Assembly: GCA_013359135.1 (NCBI GenBank)
Contig: JABWCN010000044.1
Location: 1 to 37,535, forward strand
DNA length: 37,535 nucleotides
Source of the DNA: Pseudobdellovibrionaceae bacterium
Lineage (GTDB): Bacteria > Bdellovibrionota > Bdellovibrionia > Bdellovibrionales > Bdellovibrionaceae
Reading direction: 5' to 3'
The position numbers were made by a program, and so were the translations under genes. Below the pieces are notes generated by a model, which was given only the letters and a program-made list of their open reading frames with translations, had not been told where the DNA came from and ran no database searches. This document shows positions 15,125-23,759 of the stretch, piece after piece (within the stretch, counting starts at the first letter, position 1; the number at the start of each line of letters is the position of its first letter).

Positions 15125-15571
15125 ATGGAACTAAAAAAGTATTTATATCAAGTTATTTCAGCTTTTATAGTAGGACTTATCTTCGGTGTGGGGTTAATTA
15201 TTTCAGGTATGACTCAGCCACAAAAAGTAATCGGTTTTTTAGATTTACTTGGCTCTTGGGATCCATCACTAATGTTTGTAATGCTAGCCGCAATTCCTGT
15301 CCATTTTATTAGTTATCGGTTAATAGCTAAAATGCCATCACCAATTTTAGATTGGAAATGGCACTATCCAACCAAAAAAGAAATTACTAAACCATTGGTG
15401 ATTGGAAGTATTCTGTTTGGTTTTGGCTGGGGTGTTGGAGGTTATTGTCCTGGACCGGCTTTGGTGGCTCTTGGTTCTGGAGCTTTAAATGTAATTGTTT
15501 TCTTGATTTCTATGACAATTGGTATGTGGTTTTTTGGTTTTTTAAATAAAAGGATAAAATTTAATCGTTAG
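15125..15571 (+). CDS. YeeE/YedE family membrane protein (sulfur transport), second half
   Basis: The protein has 148 residues with about four membrane segments. The signature FGFGWGVGGYCPGPALVALG contains Cys108, the counterpart of the second half-transporter in the PmpAB pair. AAGGA precedes the ATG. The gene is 18 bases after its partner and ends the sulfur operon; a 99-base gap follows. In that gap, TAGATTGTC (15569-15577) and GACAATCTA (15639-15647) form a long-range inverted repeat of uncertain meaning. Confidence 0.9.
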   Translation: MELKKYLYQVISAFIVGLIFGVGLIISGMTQPQKVIGFLDLLGSWDPSLMFVMLAAIPVHFISYRLIAKMPSPILDWKWHYPTKKEITKPLVIGSILFGFGWGVGGYCPGPALVALGSGALNVIVFLISMTIGMWFFGFLNKRIKFNR

Positions 15572-15670
15572 ATTGTCGTTTTTTGCTATTTGATTTATTA
15601 GCTAGGTTTTCTTACTTTCTTAAAAACTTCAAATTCTTGACAATCTAGAATAATATTTAACAATGAGAAG

Positions 15671-17506
15671 ATGAAAAAAATAAATTTTTATCTCCTTTTT
15701 TTGGTTTCACTAATTTTATCTTGTCAGAGTTCTGATGTTAATAAAAATAGTCAAGATGATTCTAAACCTTATGCGCAAGAATCTTTAAGTACAGAAAAAA
15801 AATTGACTTATCAAAGTCAAATGATCCCATCTGAATTTGTAGGCTCAGAGAATAAGGCCTACAAAAGTCAGGGAAAAAAATTTGCAATTTCGACTCAAGG
15901 CTATTACGCAACACAGGCGGCTCAAGAAATTTTAAATCTTAAAGGAAATTTAATTGATGCATTTGTAGCAGCGTCCTTCGTGATTTCTGTAGAGCGTCCT
16001 CAATCCACTGGAATTGGTGGTGGTGGGTTTATGATATTTAAGCAAGCAGAGAATGCAAAAATTTTAGCTTATGATTTCAGAGAGAGAGCTCCTAAGAAGG
16101 CTACCAGAGATATGTATCTAGACAAACAGGGAAAAGCTCTTGAAAGTTTATCAAAAGATGGTGTTATGTCTGTGGCAACTCCAGGACTTGTGAAAGGATT
16201 GTGGGATATTCATCAAAAATATGGCCGTTTATCATGGCAGAAAGTCATCACTCCAGCAATTTTTCTAGCTGAGAAAGGTTTTGCAATCTATCCTAACTTA
16301 GCTAGAGCTTTAGAAGAGAGAAAAGACATTTTAAAATCTTTTCCAGGATCAAGAAAAATTTTTATAGATAAGCAAGGACTACCTTTAAGAGAGGGACAAA
16401 TATTAGTTCAAAAAGATCTAGCTAAAACTCTAAGAAAAATTTCAAAAATCGGAGCTAGCGAATTTTATCAAGGTGAAACTTCCAAAAAAATTATTTCTTT
16501 TATGAAAAATCATAAAGGTTTACTAGAGGCAAGTGACTTACATAGCTACAAGGTCATAGAACGTGAGCCACTGGTAGAAAAATTCAAGCAATATTTATTA
16601 GCTAGTATGCCACCTCCGAGCTCAGGGGGAGTTCATGTATTACAGTTCTTAAAGTTACTCGAACCTTTCCATTTTACACCGCAAGATTTAAATACAGATA
16701 GGCTTGTTCACTATCAAGCTTCAGCATTTCAATTGGCTTTTGCTGACAGAGCTCAATATCTTGGGGATCCTGATTTTATTAATGTTCCGACTAAGACACT
16801 TTTAAATGAAAAATATTTAAAAGAAAGAAGATCACAGATTTCTTCAGATAAAGCTAAAACAGTAAACCAAGTGAGTTTTGGTAAAATAGAGCTTTCAGAA
16901 GAACATCATGAAACGACGCATTTATCTTTGATGGATGATGAAGGTAATGCCATAAGTTCAACACAAACGATTAATGGTTATTTTGGGTCAGGTGCTGTAG
17001 CAGAAGGAACAGGAATTATTCTTAATAATGAAATGGATGACTTTTCTATTAAACCGGGAGTTCCAAATTTGTTTGGCGCAGTTGGTTCTGAAGCTAATTC
17101 TATAGCAGCATTTAAGACACCACTTTCAAGTATGTCGCCAACTTTGGTTTTAGATGAAAAGCAAACACCTATTATGGCTGTTGGAGCTCCAGGTGGAACG
17201 AGGATTATTAGTTGTACGGCTCTGACCCTTTTTAATTATCTGAACTTGAATATGAGTCTAGAGGATGCAGTAAAAAATATCAGAATTCATCATCAGTGGA
17301 AGCCTGATAAACTATTCATCGAGGCCCCAGGACTGAGATTATCTGAAATGATGAAAATAAAAGATAGAGGCTATCAAGTAGAAGTGGGTAATATTCCTTG
17401 TCGTGTGATGGCTGTAGTTAGAGAGACCTTCAAGGAGTCTAATAGCTATAGATTTACGGCAGTAGCAGATCCAAGGGACATCGGAACGGCACTCACAGGG
17501 CAGTAA
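15671..17506 (+). CDS. ggt: Gamma-glutamyltransferase, lipoprotein form
   Basis: The protein has 611 residues. The N-terminus KKINFYLLFLVSLILSC is a lipoprotein signal peptide with the lipobox Leu-Ser-Cys, so the enzyme is probably anchored to the envelope; the Escherichia coli enzyme is soluble and periplasmic. Ggt cleaves gamma-glutamyl bonds of glutathione and transfers or hydrolyses the glutamyl group. Recognisable blocks are RPQSTGIGGGGFMIF, the autoprocessing site with nucleophile Thr415 in ETTHLSLMDDEG, PLSSMSPTLVLD and GAPGGTRIISCTAL. The proenzyme would be cut before Thr415 into large and small subunits. Its proximity to the persulfide genes may reflect glutathione turnover, but its upstream gap suggests separate transcription. 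It ends one base from the converging regulator. Confidence 0.93.
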   Translation: MKKINFYLLFLVSLILSCQSSDVNKNSQDDSKPYAQESLSTEKKLTYQSQMIPSEFVGSENKAYKSQGKKFAISTQGYYATQAAQEILNLKGNLIDAFVAASFVISVERPQSTGIGGGGFMIFKQAENAKILAYDFRERAPKKATRDMYLDKQGKALESLSKDGVMSVATPGLVKGLWDIHQKYGRLSWQKVITPAIFLAEKGFAIYPNLARALEERKDILKSFPGSRKIFIDKQGLPLREGQILVQKDLAKTLRKISKIGASEFYQGETSKKIISFMKNHKGLLEASDLHSYKVIEREPLVEKFKQYLLASMPPPSSGGVHVLQFLKLLEPFHFTPQDLNTDRLVHYQASAFQLAFADRAQYLGDPDFINVPTKTLLNEKYLKERRSQISSDKAKTVNQVSFGKIELSEEHHETTHLSLMDDEGNAISSTQTINGYFGSGAVAEGTGIILNNEMDDFSIKPGVPNLFGAVGSEANSIAAFKTPLSSMSPTLVLDEKQTPIMAVGAPGGTRIISCTALTLFNYLNLNMSLEDAVKNIRIHHQWKPDKLFIEAPGLRLSEMMKIKDRGYQVEVGNIPCRVMAVVRETFKESNSYRFTAVADPRDIGTALTGQ

Positions 17507-17507
17507 T

Positions 17508-18314
17508 TTACCAAGAAAACCAGTCAATATTTAAGCAGTAGGTTTTTTCAGACCTGGAAGGGGTAACAATTTTCATAATCTCCTCAATTAGTTTGGGAAA
17601 CATTTCTCTGATTTTCTTAGCATCTTGTTCAGAAAGACTAATTGGACCTGTTAGAAAGTAGTCTTCTTTATTTCTATGTTGCATTTTTTCTTGAGCTTTT
17701 TGTCTCCAGTTTTGATGGTGAGTATTTACATATGGTGATTCTGCACCTACGAATGTGATTTTCATCCCGGGAGTAAGACGATGATTTTGAATTTTGCAAA
17801 GTCCATGGGTTAAAAGAAAATCAACAGCTTTGGCGACAACATCTATGGGAAGCTGAAGATGTTCACTGATGTCTTGAGTAGTGCTAAATTTTTCGATGGC
17901 AACTAAATTTCGAATTGCGCTGTAAATCCAACTTGAATAGTAGATAGATTGTTCCGCCTCATTGAGTTCATTCATTTCCTGGACTCGTTGGGAGAGTTTT
18001 AGCGCCTCTCTTTTTTTGTTGTCTAAATTGTTTTTAAGTCTATTTTTTAATTTATAATTTGAAGCTCGTGAGTATTCTATCATTTCTAGAAAATAATCTT
18101 CTTCATGAGCAGACAATCCTAAGTGTTCTATCAGTTCTATGGCCTGATCAAGAGTGAGTTCTTTTTCTCCGGAGAGAATTAAACTAAACATTGTTGAACT
18201 GATTCCCGCTTTTTGGGCTAATTTAGTTTTTAACCCATGGCCTTCATTTTTTTGGGTTTTAAGCCAGTTTTTTAAAAAAAATCTGTAATCTAACGTATCG
18301 TAAATATTTAGCAT
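17508..18314 (-). CDS. TIGR02147 family (DUF4423) helix-turn-helix regulator
   Basis: The protein has 268 residues. The N-terminal IYDTLDYRFFLKNWL, the HTH segment LKTKLAQKAGISSTMFSLIL and SGEKELTLDQAIELIEHLGL, and the closing TYCLNIDWFSW are hallmarks of TIGR02147 proteins. These proteins are multiplied in Bdellovibrio and Fibrobacter and presumed to be transcription factors. A second winged-helix-like part spans about 140-185 (DISEHLQLPIDVVAKAVDFL). The gene converges with ggt with a one-base gap and no visible terminator. Immediately upstream of its start is a strong inverted repeat suited to autoregulation. Its targets are unknown; the divergent exported protein at 18518 is the obvious candidate. 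Confidence 0.88.
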   Translation of the reverse strand: MLNIYDTLDYRFFLKNWLKTQKNEGHGLKTKLAQKAGISSTMFSLILSGEKELTLDQAIELIEHLGLSAHEEDYFLEMIEYSRASNYKLKNRLKNNLDNKKREALKLSQRVQEMNELNEAEQSIYYSSWIYSAIRNLVAIEKFSTTQDISEHLQLPIDVVAKAVDFLLTHGLCKIQNHRLTPGMKITFVGAESPYVNTHHQNWRQKAQEKMQHRNKEDYFLTGPISLSEQDAKKIREMFPKLIEEIMKIVTPSRSEKTYCLNIDWFSW

Positions 18315-18318
18315 TTTA

Positions 18319-18362
18319 TATATTTTACTATAGGTAAAATATAATCGTTACTTTTTACTATA
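18319..18362. promoter_or_regulatory. Inverted and direct repeats upstream of the TIGR02147 gene
   Basis: TATATTTTAC (18319-18328) and GTAAAATATA (18334-18343) are perfect 10-base arms around TATAG. The element TTTTACTATA occurs at 18323-18332 and again at 18353-18362, exactly 30 bases apart (about three helical turns on one face). The start codon of the regulator is at 18314, so the repeats lie in its promoter, between it and the divergent gene at 18518. Confidence 0.5.
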
Positions 18363-18517
18363 ATGTTCTGGAAAACTAGTCTTTGATGCATATATATTAA
18401 GCACATCGCATGCGTTAATAGAACTAAAACACATAACAGTTAGCAGGCAGTGACAGTGCTGTTTGATAACTAAATATAACAAATAAATGGTTTAACTAAC
18501 TAAAAAAGGAAGACATT

Positions 18518-19543
18518 ATGAAAAACAGAACAAATCTAAAGCAAATTTTAAGATATAAAATAGTACTCAGTACTTTAGTATTAAATTTAATTGGGGCTTC
18601 AAGTACTTTTGCTAAAAGCTTAAATGCAGAGTTCGATATCAGCACTTCATCCTGCGTAAGTAGCTCTTATGGTCCTATTGGAAAAGAGCTAGTGGGCGCT
18701 TGGAAAATCCCCCAGAAAAATGTTGGTTCATCTGACAGCAGCCAGGTATTTATACTGATCAGTTCCAGGGGAGAAGTAAAGATGGTATTGGAAGATAAAA
18801 ATGGTTTTTTGCCAGAGGAGTTTGAAAACTTTTATAGTCGCAAAGTTTTGTTTTTTCTGAAGAAAGTGTCATCTCAGAAGTACACGGCTAACTGGAGCTG
18901 TGATTATTTAAAATTTATGAAGGAAAATAATCAAGACTTAGGTCAAGTTAATGATTCTCAGAAGCCGATAATTACCATCAAGGCAGGAAAACTTTACGTT
19001 AATACAACCAAAGAAGATCAATACTATGATAAAGCTTCTATTAAAGATGTAAATCAGGTAATTGAGCAAAATAAAAAAGTAAAAATCGAAAAAGATTTAA
19101 TTATTAAAAACGAAATTTTTCCTTTAATTGGAAGAAAATTTGCTTTAACTAGCACTGAATTTAATGGTTTTGATAATGAAGGAAAGCCTTTTCATTTTAC
19201 TCAGCCAGCATCTTCATTACAAGAAAGCTATTCTTGCGGATCAACCTCAACTCAGGAACCAGCCGAAACATGTTACAATCCTAAATTTCTTCAAATTAAT
19301 TCCAAAAGGGAAGCCGTTATTAATGGAAAGGTATTAGCTAGAATTTCCTTATACAAAGGAAGTAATGATAAAGATTTTTCTATGATGTTCTTGGTTTCCA
19401 ACCCAGCAAAACCAAACCATTCAACTACCGTACTAAGTGGAAGAGTCAGCTCTAAAGGTCATCAACTATCAGTAAGAAGTTTATGGACTTCACCTGAAGG
19501 TAAAACATCAGAAAGTATTTATTACTTTGAAGAGTTAAAGTAA
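18518..19543 (+). CDS. Exported protein of unknown function
   Basis: The protein has 341 residues. The start is supported by AGGAAG seven bases before the ATG. The N-terminus has basic residues, then the hydrophobic YKIVLSTLVLNLIGASSTFA, a Sec signal peptide probably cleaved after FAKS or TFA. The mature part is mixed alpha/beta with several Cys, including the segment SYSCGSTSTQEPAETCYNP. It has two lipocalin-like short blocks (KELVGAWKI; GRVSSKGHQLSV), but I do not recognise a family. It is followed by a strong terminator, so it is monocistronic. It diverges from the TIGR02147 regulator across a 203-base region with repeats. Confidence 0.8.
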   Translation: MKNRTNLKQILRYKIVLSTLVLNLIGASSTFAKSLNAEFDISTSSCVSSSYGPIGKELVGAWKIPQKNVGSSDSSQVFILISSRGEVKMVLEDKNGFLPEEFENFYSRKVLFFLKKVSSQKYTANWSCDYLKFMKENNQDLGQVNDSQKPIITIKAGKLYVNTTKEDQYYDKASIKDVNQVIEQNKKVKIEKDLIIKNEIFPLIGRKFALTSTEFNGFDNEGKPFHFTQPASSLQESYSCGSTSTQEPAETCYNPKFLQINSKREAVINGKVLARISLYKGSNDKDFSMMFLVSNPAKPNHSTTVLSGRVSSKGHQLSVRSLWTSPEGKTSESIYYFEELK

Positions 19544-19571
19544 ATCGACAGGTACTAAGCATGGTTTTTGA

Positions 19572-19605
19572 AAGGCTCTTCAAGAGAACTTGAAGAGCCT
19601 TATTT
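19572..19605 (+). terminator. Rho-independent terminator after the 341-aa gene
   Basis: GGCTCTTCAAG (19574-19584) and CTTGAAGAGCC (19589-19599) form a perfect 11-base stem with the tetraloop AGAA, extended by two A-T pairs and followed by TTATTT. This is the clearest terminator in the window. Confidence 0.85.
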
Positions 19606-19667
19606 CAGATAAATTCTAGTTGGCTCAAGTTAAGTTTAAACGGTTTGGCGAAATGAGGATGAATTAT

Positions 19668-21650
19668 ATGGAATTGAAAAAAAATCAATTAGGTTTTGCA
19701 AAACTTAAAAGTGTCATTTTTTTATTCAGTTTCCTATTTTTGGCGTCACTTTCAGCGCAGACTAAAGCAGAAGGAACAGGTAGTTTGGGCGGTGGAGGAA
19801 ATGGTGATCAGACTGGAGTTTTTGAATCTAGCATAAAAGCAGTCACCTCTTTAGCTGCCTATCCTAAGTATATTAAACCAGTTTTGGATAGGTTTGATTT
19901 TTTGATGAATCAATTAAACTCTGAAAAAAGAAAAGAAGAAAGTTTCTCTTACTCTACCTTTTTGATTAAATGGAAACTTTGGTATTTTACTAAAAGTAAT
20001 CTAAACATGATCGACAAAAAAACGCTTGGCGTGGTCTTTTTATCTGATACGCCTTATCAGATAGCGATAAATACACCAAGAGAAATTTGGATCAATCGAG
20101 ATTTTTTTTTCGACTTATTAGGTCGGGATTTGAAAACTGGGATTATAGATCCCGAGTTACAGCTGCGCAAACAAGCAGACTTAATTATTCATGAAATTGT
20201 TATGAATTTGTATTTTTTAAGATACCAAAGTTTTTATGAGATTTGCAAACTTTCTGAGGAGTTAGGCTTTCAAAATGCAGATAAAAAGAATCTTTCTTGT
20301 GAGCAACTAAAAGAATTAAAAATTTTTAAACAAAAAGAAGAGATGGTACTAACAGAAGAAGATTATCAAAGAATTCGAAGGGTAACTGATTTTTTTATAA
20401 ATGATATGCAAGCAGCTACTTCAGAACAACTCTACAGTAAATTGATAAACAACGGTTTTGATAAGAGATTTATTAATAAAAAAGAACAAGCACCTAAGCA
20501 AGAGAAAATAACTTATGAAGCTGTAGTTAAAACTTTTCAAAAAATGATTTTGGCAGAAAATTTTGATGAAAAATGTTTGGTGGGAAATGAAAAGAATCCA
20601 GAATTATGTAAGTTGTTTTTTAAACAATATAAAGATAGTAAAGGCAAATTATATTTTGATTTGAGTTTGCACCTGACCAAGCAGGCGCAGAATTTTAATT
20701 TTAGGATTCATAGATCCCAATTTAGTCAGTATCCTTATACTTATGGAAATGTTTCGGGACGACAAGACATTGAAGTTATCTTTAATAATATAGGAATAAC
20801 AAATTCGAATGTTTATCAGGTTGGCGACAAATTTCAAACGATTACTTTGATTTTTGAAAGTAAAAAAACATTTTTTACAACTCAAGATAAAGATGAGACA
20901 ACTTTTGAGTTAATTGGTTTTTATATACAAAATCAGGTGATTGCAAGCGTTAAACCAATAGAAGGAATGGATCCTGCCTATTATCAAAATTCGCTTTGTC
21001 AATCGTATATTTTAAATCCAAACAAATATCCTATTATCTATTCTTATAGTGATCCGATAGCATTAGATATTCTTGAATTAAATCAAAAGATTTTTTACGA
21101 ACAGAGCTTTCCTTGTTCGAATAAAAGTGCAGAATTTTTAAAAAATGAAGAAAAAATAAAAAAGTATTTGAAACCTTTGATTAATAAAACTTTCTTTAAT
21201 GAAAGAGAATTAAATTCAAATGGGACTTCCTTGGAAAATTTGCAAACTAATATTGTGTATGCGAATTTGTTACAGCTTCAGCAGGGAAATAAGCAGGCAT
21301 GTGAAAATATCAAAAAGTCTCAACCAGAAATAAATAAGTGTGTTTTTATAGAAAAGATAACGTTTTTACCTGATCTTTCTGTGCGATTAAATGATAAGTA
21401 TTTGTGTGGTATAGGTCAGCTTAAGGGAATTAAAAACAATGTAAAAAGCACTTCATTTCAAAGTATTAGATTATCAGATTTTGTGATTTTTTTAGATTGT
21501 TCTAACGAGAATTTTTCAAAAAATGTAAGTTTTTTGAATTCTTTTAATGGTGAAATAGAAATTAATAAAGACGGATTTGATCTGATAAATCTATATAAGT
21601 CTCAGGATGGTTATTTCAAAAACACTAAACAGTTCAAGCTAAGCCTTTAG
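19668..21650 (+). CDS. Large exported protein of unknown function
   Basis: The protein has 660 residues from ATG 19668, chosen because GAGG lies nine bases upstream and a signal peptide begins at once (KLKSVIFLFSFLFLASLSAQ); in-frame ATGs at 19653 and 19659 are alternatives. The mature N-terminus starts with the Gly-rich segment GTGSLGGGGNGD, a feature I associate with Bdellovibrio exported proteins. At 175-180 the sequence HEIVMN resembles a protease helix, but the second His of HExxH is missing, so peptidase activity is not supported. The rest is Lys-, Asn- and Phe-rich without a recognisable domain. It stands alone between a terminator and the DUF2461 gene. Confidence 0.8.
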   Translation: MELKKNQLGFAKLKSVIFLFSFLFLASLSAQTKAEGTGSLGGGGNGDQTGVFESSIKAVTSLAAYPKYIKPVLDRFDFLMNQLNSEKRKEESFSYSTFLIKWKLWYFTKSNLNMIDKKTLGVVFLSDTPYQIAINTPREIWINRDFFFDLLGRDLKTGIIDPELQLRKQADLIIHEIVMNLYFLRYQSFYEICKLSEELGFQNADKKNLSCEQLKELKIFKQKEEMVLTEEDYQRIRRVTDFFINDMQAATSEQLYSKLINNGFDKRFINKKEQAPKQEKITYEAVVKTFQKMILAENFDEKCLVGNEKNPELCKLFFKQYKDSKGKLYFDLSLHLTKQAQNFNFRIHRSQFSQYPYTYGNVSGRQDIEVIFNNIGITNSNVYQVGDKFQTITLIFESKKTFFTTQDKDETTFELIGFYIQNQVIASVKPIEGMDPAYYQNSLCQSYILNPNKYPIIYSYSDPIALDILELNQKIFYEQSFPCSNKSAEFLKNEEKIKKYLKPLINKTFFNERELNSNGTSLENLQTNIVYANLLQLQQGNKQACENIKKSQPEINKCVFIEKITFLPDLSVRLNDKYLCGIGQLKGIKNNVKSTSFQSIRLSDFVIFLDCSNENFSKNVSFLNSFNGEIEINKDGFDLINLYKSQDGYFKNTKQFKLSL

Positions 21651-21723
21651 TTTAATTTAAGTTTTTTCTTTGAATTTCTTGCCCTTTATTTTGTAAGTGA
21701 TAGTGTACTTTTAGAGGTGGGTT

Positions 21724-22434
21724 TTGAAGAAAATAAACAATCATAATATCTATTTTTCCTCAAAAAGTTTTAAGTATTTTGAGGACGCTGATAAAAATAA
21801 AAATAATGAAATATGGTTTAAAAAAAATAAAGAGAATTATGAGCTATATGTAAAAGAACCTATGGAATATTTGTTGGCAGAAATGAATAAAGCTTTTGCC
21901 AAGGACTTACCTCGTATTGAAATTTCTCCAAAAAAAGTGACTAAGCCGCTGAGACCGAAAAATCGAGTCGCGACAGAGGGCGGATTAATTAAAAATTTTT
22001 CACATTTTACTTTGTGGGAAAAACGTACCTCTTTATTTGAGTGGAACCCTGGAATTCATTTTCAGATCGGCAAACAAAAGAAGGATAACTTGGTTGGTAT
22101 TGGGTTATATATGATATCCAGCCGTCAATTAAGTCTTTTGAGAGTGGCTACTGTTGATGATTTCGAAACTATTAATGCTATTTTAAAAGATAAAAAACTC
22201 AAAAAATCTTGGGAAGAACTTAAAGGAGAGAAGTACAAAAGATTTCCTAAAGGATTTTCAATGGATGATCAGCGCACAATTTATTTGTGGCATAAACAAT
22301 TTTATCTTGGAAAGAATTATACTCGTCAGCAGGTTGTTCATAAAGATTTCACGAAAAATTTAATAAAAGACTTAAAATTGGCGATGCCTTTTTTCCAATG
22401 GATAAGAAGTAAGGTTGGAACTTATAAAAAATAG
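21724..22434 (+). CDS. DUF2461 family protein
   Basis: The protein has 236 residues and starts with TTG at 21724, preceded by AGAGGTG at a proper distance; no suitable ATG is near. It has the DUF2461 (TIGR02453) features: the opening IYFSSKSFKYFEDADKNKNN, the KENYELYVKEPMEYLL helix, the Ile-His-Phe-Gln-Ile-Gly segment and the C-terminal MPFFQWIRSKV. The family is widespread, cytoplasmic and of undetermined function. It precedes mraY by 200 bases, in a place where murF or murE would be expected in a classical division cluster. Probably not cotranscribed with mraY. Confidence 0.85.
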   Translation: MKKINNHNIYFSSKSFKYFEDADKNKNNEIWFKKNKENYELYVKEPMEYLLAEMNKAFAKDLPRIEISPKKVTKPLRPKNRVATEGGLIKNFSHFTLWEKRTSLFEWNPGIHFQIGKQKKDNLVGIGLYMISSRQLSLLRVATVDDFETINAILKDKKLKKSWEELKGEKYKRFPKGFSMDDQRTIYLWHKQFYLGKNYTRQQVVHKDFTKNLIKDLKLAMPFFQWIRSKVGTYKK

Positions 22435-22634
22435 CTGACTTAATTTTGATGTTTCAAAAAAGTAATTACATAGATCAATTTGTTTTGGGAATTTCACCAT
22501 ATTATGTGCTGTCGTGAAGAAGAGATAAAAATTAAATTCATTAGTCTTTTCATATAGATAATAGTTTTTTCTTGCAAACGCTCTCAAGTTTGTGTTACAA
22601 AATATTTTTACTCTTTTGAGTGCGGGGTTTTGGG

Positions 22635-23711
22635 ATGTTATATCAATGGTTATACTCACTTTCGAATGAATTTTCCCCTTTGAATATATTTAGATACGTC
22701 ACAGTACGTACTTTTATAGCTTTTTTCACAGCTTTTTTTCTGTGTTTAATCTGGGGCCCGGTATTTATACGCAGATTAATACAGCGTCATTATGGTCAAG
22801 CAATTAGGGATGAGGGGCCGCAAACCCACAAAAAGAAAACAGGAACTCCAACAATGGGTGGTGGCTTAATTTTATTGTCTACTCTAATTCCATGTTTTTT
22901 ATGGGTTGATATGAGAAATCCCTATGTTTGGGCTGTGCTCATAGTTACCTGGGGTTTTGGAATTATTGGCTATATAGATGATTATTTAAAAGTGAGCAAA
23001 AAAAACACCAAGGGACTTTCTGGAAAGATTAGATTGTTAGGAGAGTTTTTAATTTCTGGATTAACTCTTTTTATATTGATTCACGAATTTCAGTTTTCGA
23101 CTCTTGTTACTATTCCTTTTCTTAAAAATTTTCATTTTGATTTAGGTTATTGGTATGTAGTGTTTGGTTCTATGGTCATTGTGGGTACAGCCAATGCCGT
23201 AAATTTTACTGATGGCCTTGATGGTCTTGCTATTGTGCCAGTTATTATTAGCGCTAGTACTCTTGGGCTTTTTGCCTACTTTGCAGGGCATTCTACCATT
23301 GCTGCTTATTTGCAAATTCCTCATGTGCTGGGGGCTAGTGAGCTTTCACCTGTTGCTGCGACTATTGTGGCAGCTGGTTTGGGGTTTTTGTGGTTTAACG
23401 CATATCCTGCTCAAGTTTTTATGGGTGATGTTGGAAGTTTAAGTCTGGGCGGTTTTCTTGGAATTATGGCAGTTATCACCAAGAATGAATTGTTGATGAT
23501 GTTGCTTGGTGGAGTGTTTGTCGCTGAGACATTAAGTGTGATCACACAAGTGATTTCATTTAAATTAACTGGGAAAAGAATTTTTAAAATGGCTCCACTT
23601 CATCACCATTTTGAACTTGGTGGTATGACTGAAACAAAAATTATCGTTAGATTTTGGATCATCTCTATTCTACTTGCCGTCCTTAGTTTAGCCACATTGA
23701 AGTTAAGATAA
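22635..23711 (+). CDS. mraY: Phospho-N-acetylmuramoyl-pentapeptide transferase MraY
   Basis: The protein has 358 residues with about ten membrane helices. The ATG at 22635 gives the usual N-terminus MLYQWLYSL; a GTG at 22620 is an in-frame alternative. Catalytic and signature segments are [18 protein letters not shown], the Asp-Asp of [26 protein letters not shown] and [11 protein letters not shown]. MraY joins UDP-MurNAc-pentapeptide to undecaprenyl phosphate at the inner membrane, making lipid I. It is the first gene of the cell-wall cluster in this window; the usual upstream neighbours (ftsI, murE, murF) are not here. murD follows after 48 bases. Confidence 0.97.
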   Translation: MLYQWLYSLSNEFSPLNIFRYVTVRTFIAFFTAFFLCLIWGPVFIRRLIQRHYGQAIRDEGPQTHKKKTGTPTMGGGLILLSTLIPCFLWVDMRNPYVWAVLIVTWGFGIIGYIDDYLKVSKKNTKGLSGKIRLLGEFLISGLTLFILIHEFQFSTLVTIPFLKNFHFDLGYWYVVFGSMVIVGTANAVNFTDGLDGLAIVPVIISASTLGLFAYFAGHSTIAAYLQIPHVLGASELSPVAATIVAAGLGFLWFNAYPAQVFMGDVGSLSLGGFLGIMAVITKNELLMMLLGGVFVAETLSVITQVISFKLTGKRIFKMAPLHHHFELGGMTETKIIVRFWIISILLAVLSLATLKLR

Positions 23712-23759
23712 AAATTAAAAAAATGAAAGAAATAGCAGAAGGAATGGGGAAAATAAAGT

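Noticed and set aside
15569-15647. TAGATTGTC...GACAATCTA inverted repeat as a terminator or attenuator
   Set aside because: The 61-base loop and absence of a following T-run give no support; it is noted only as a repeat.
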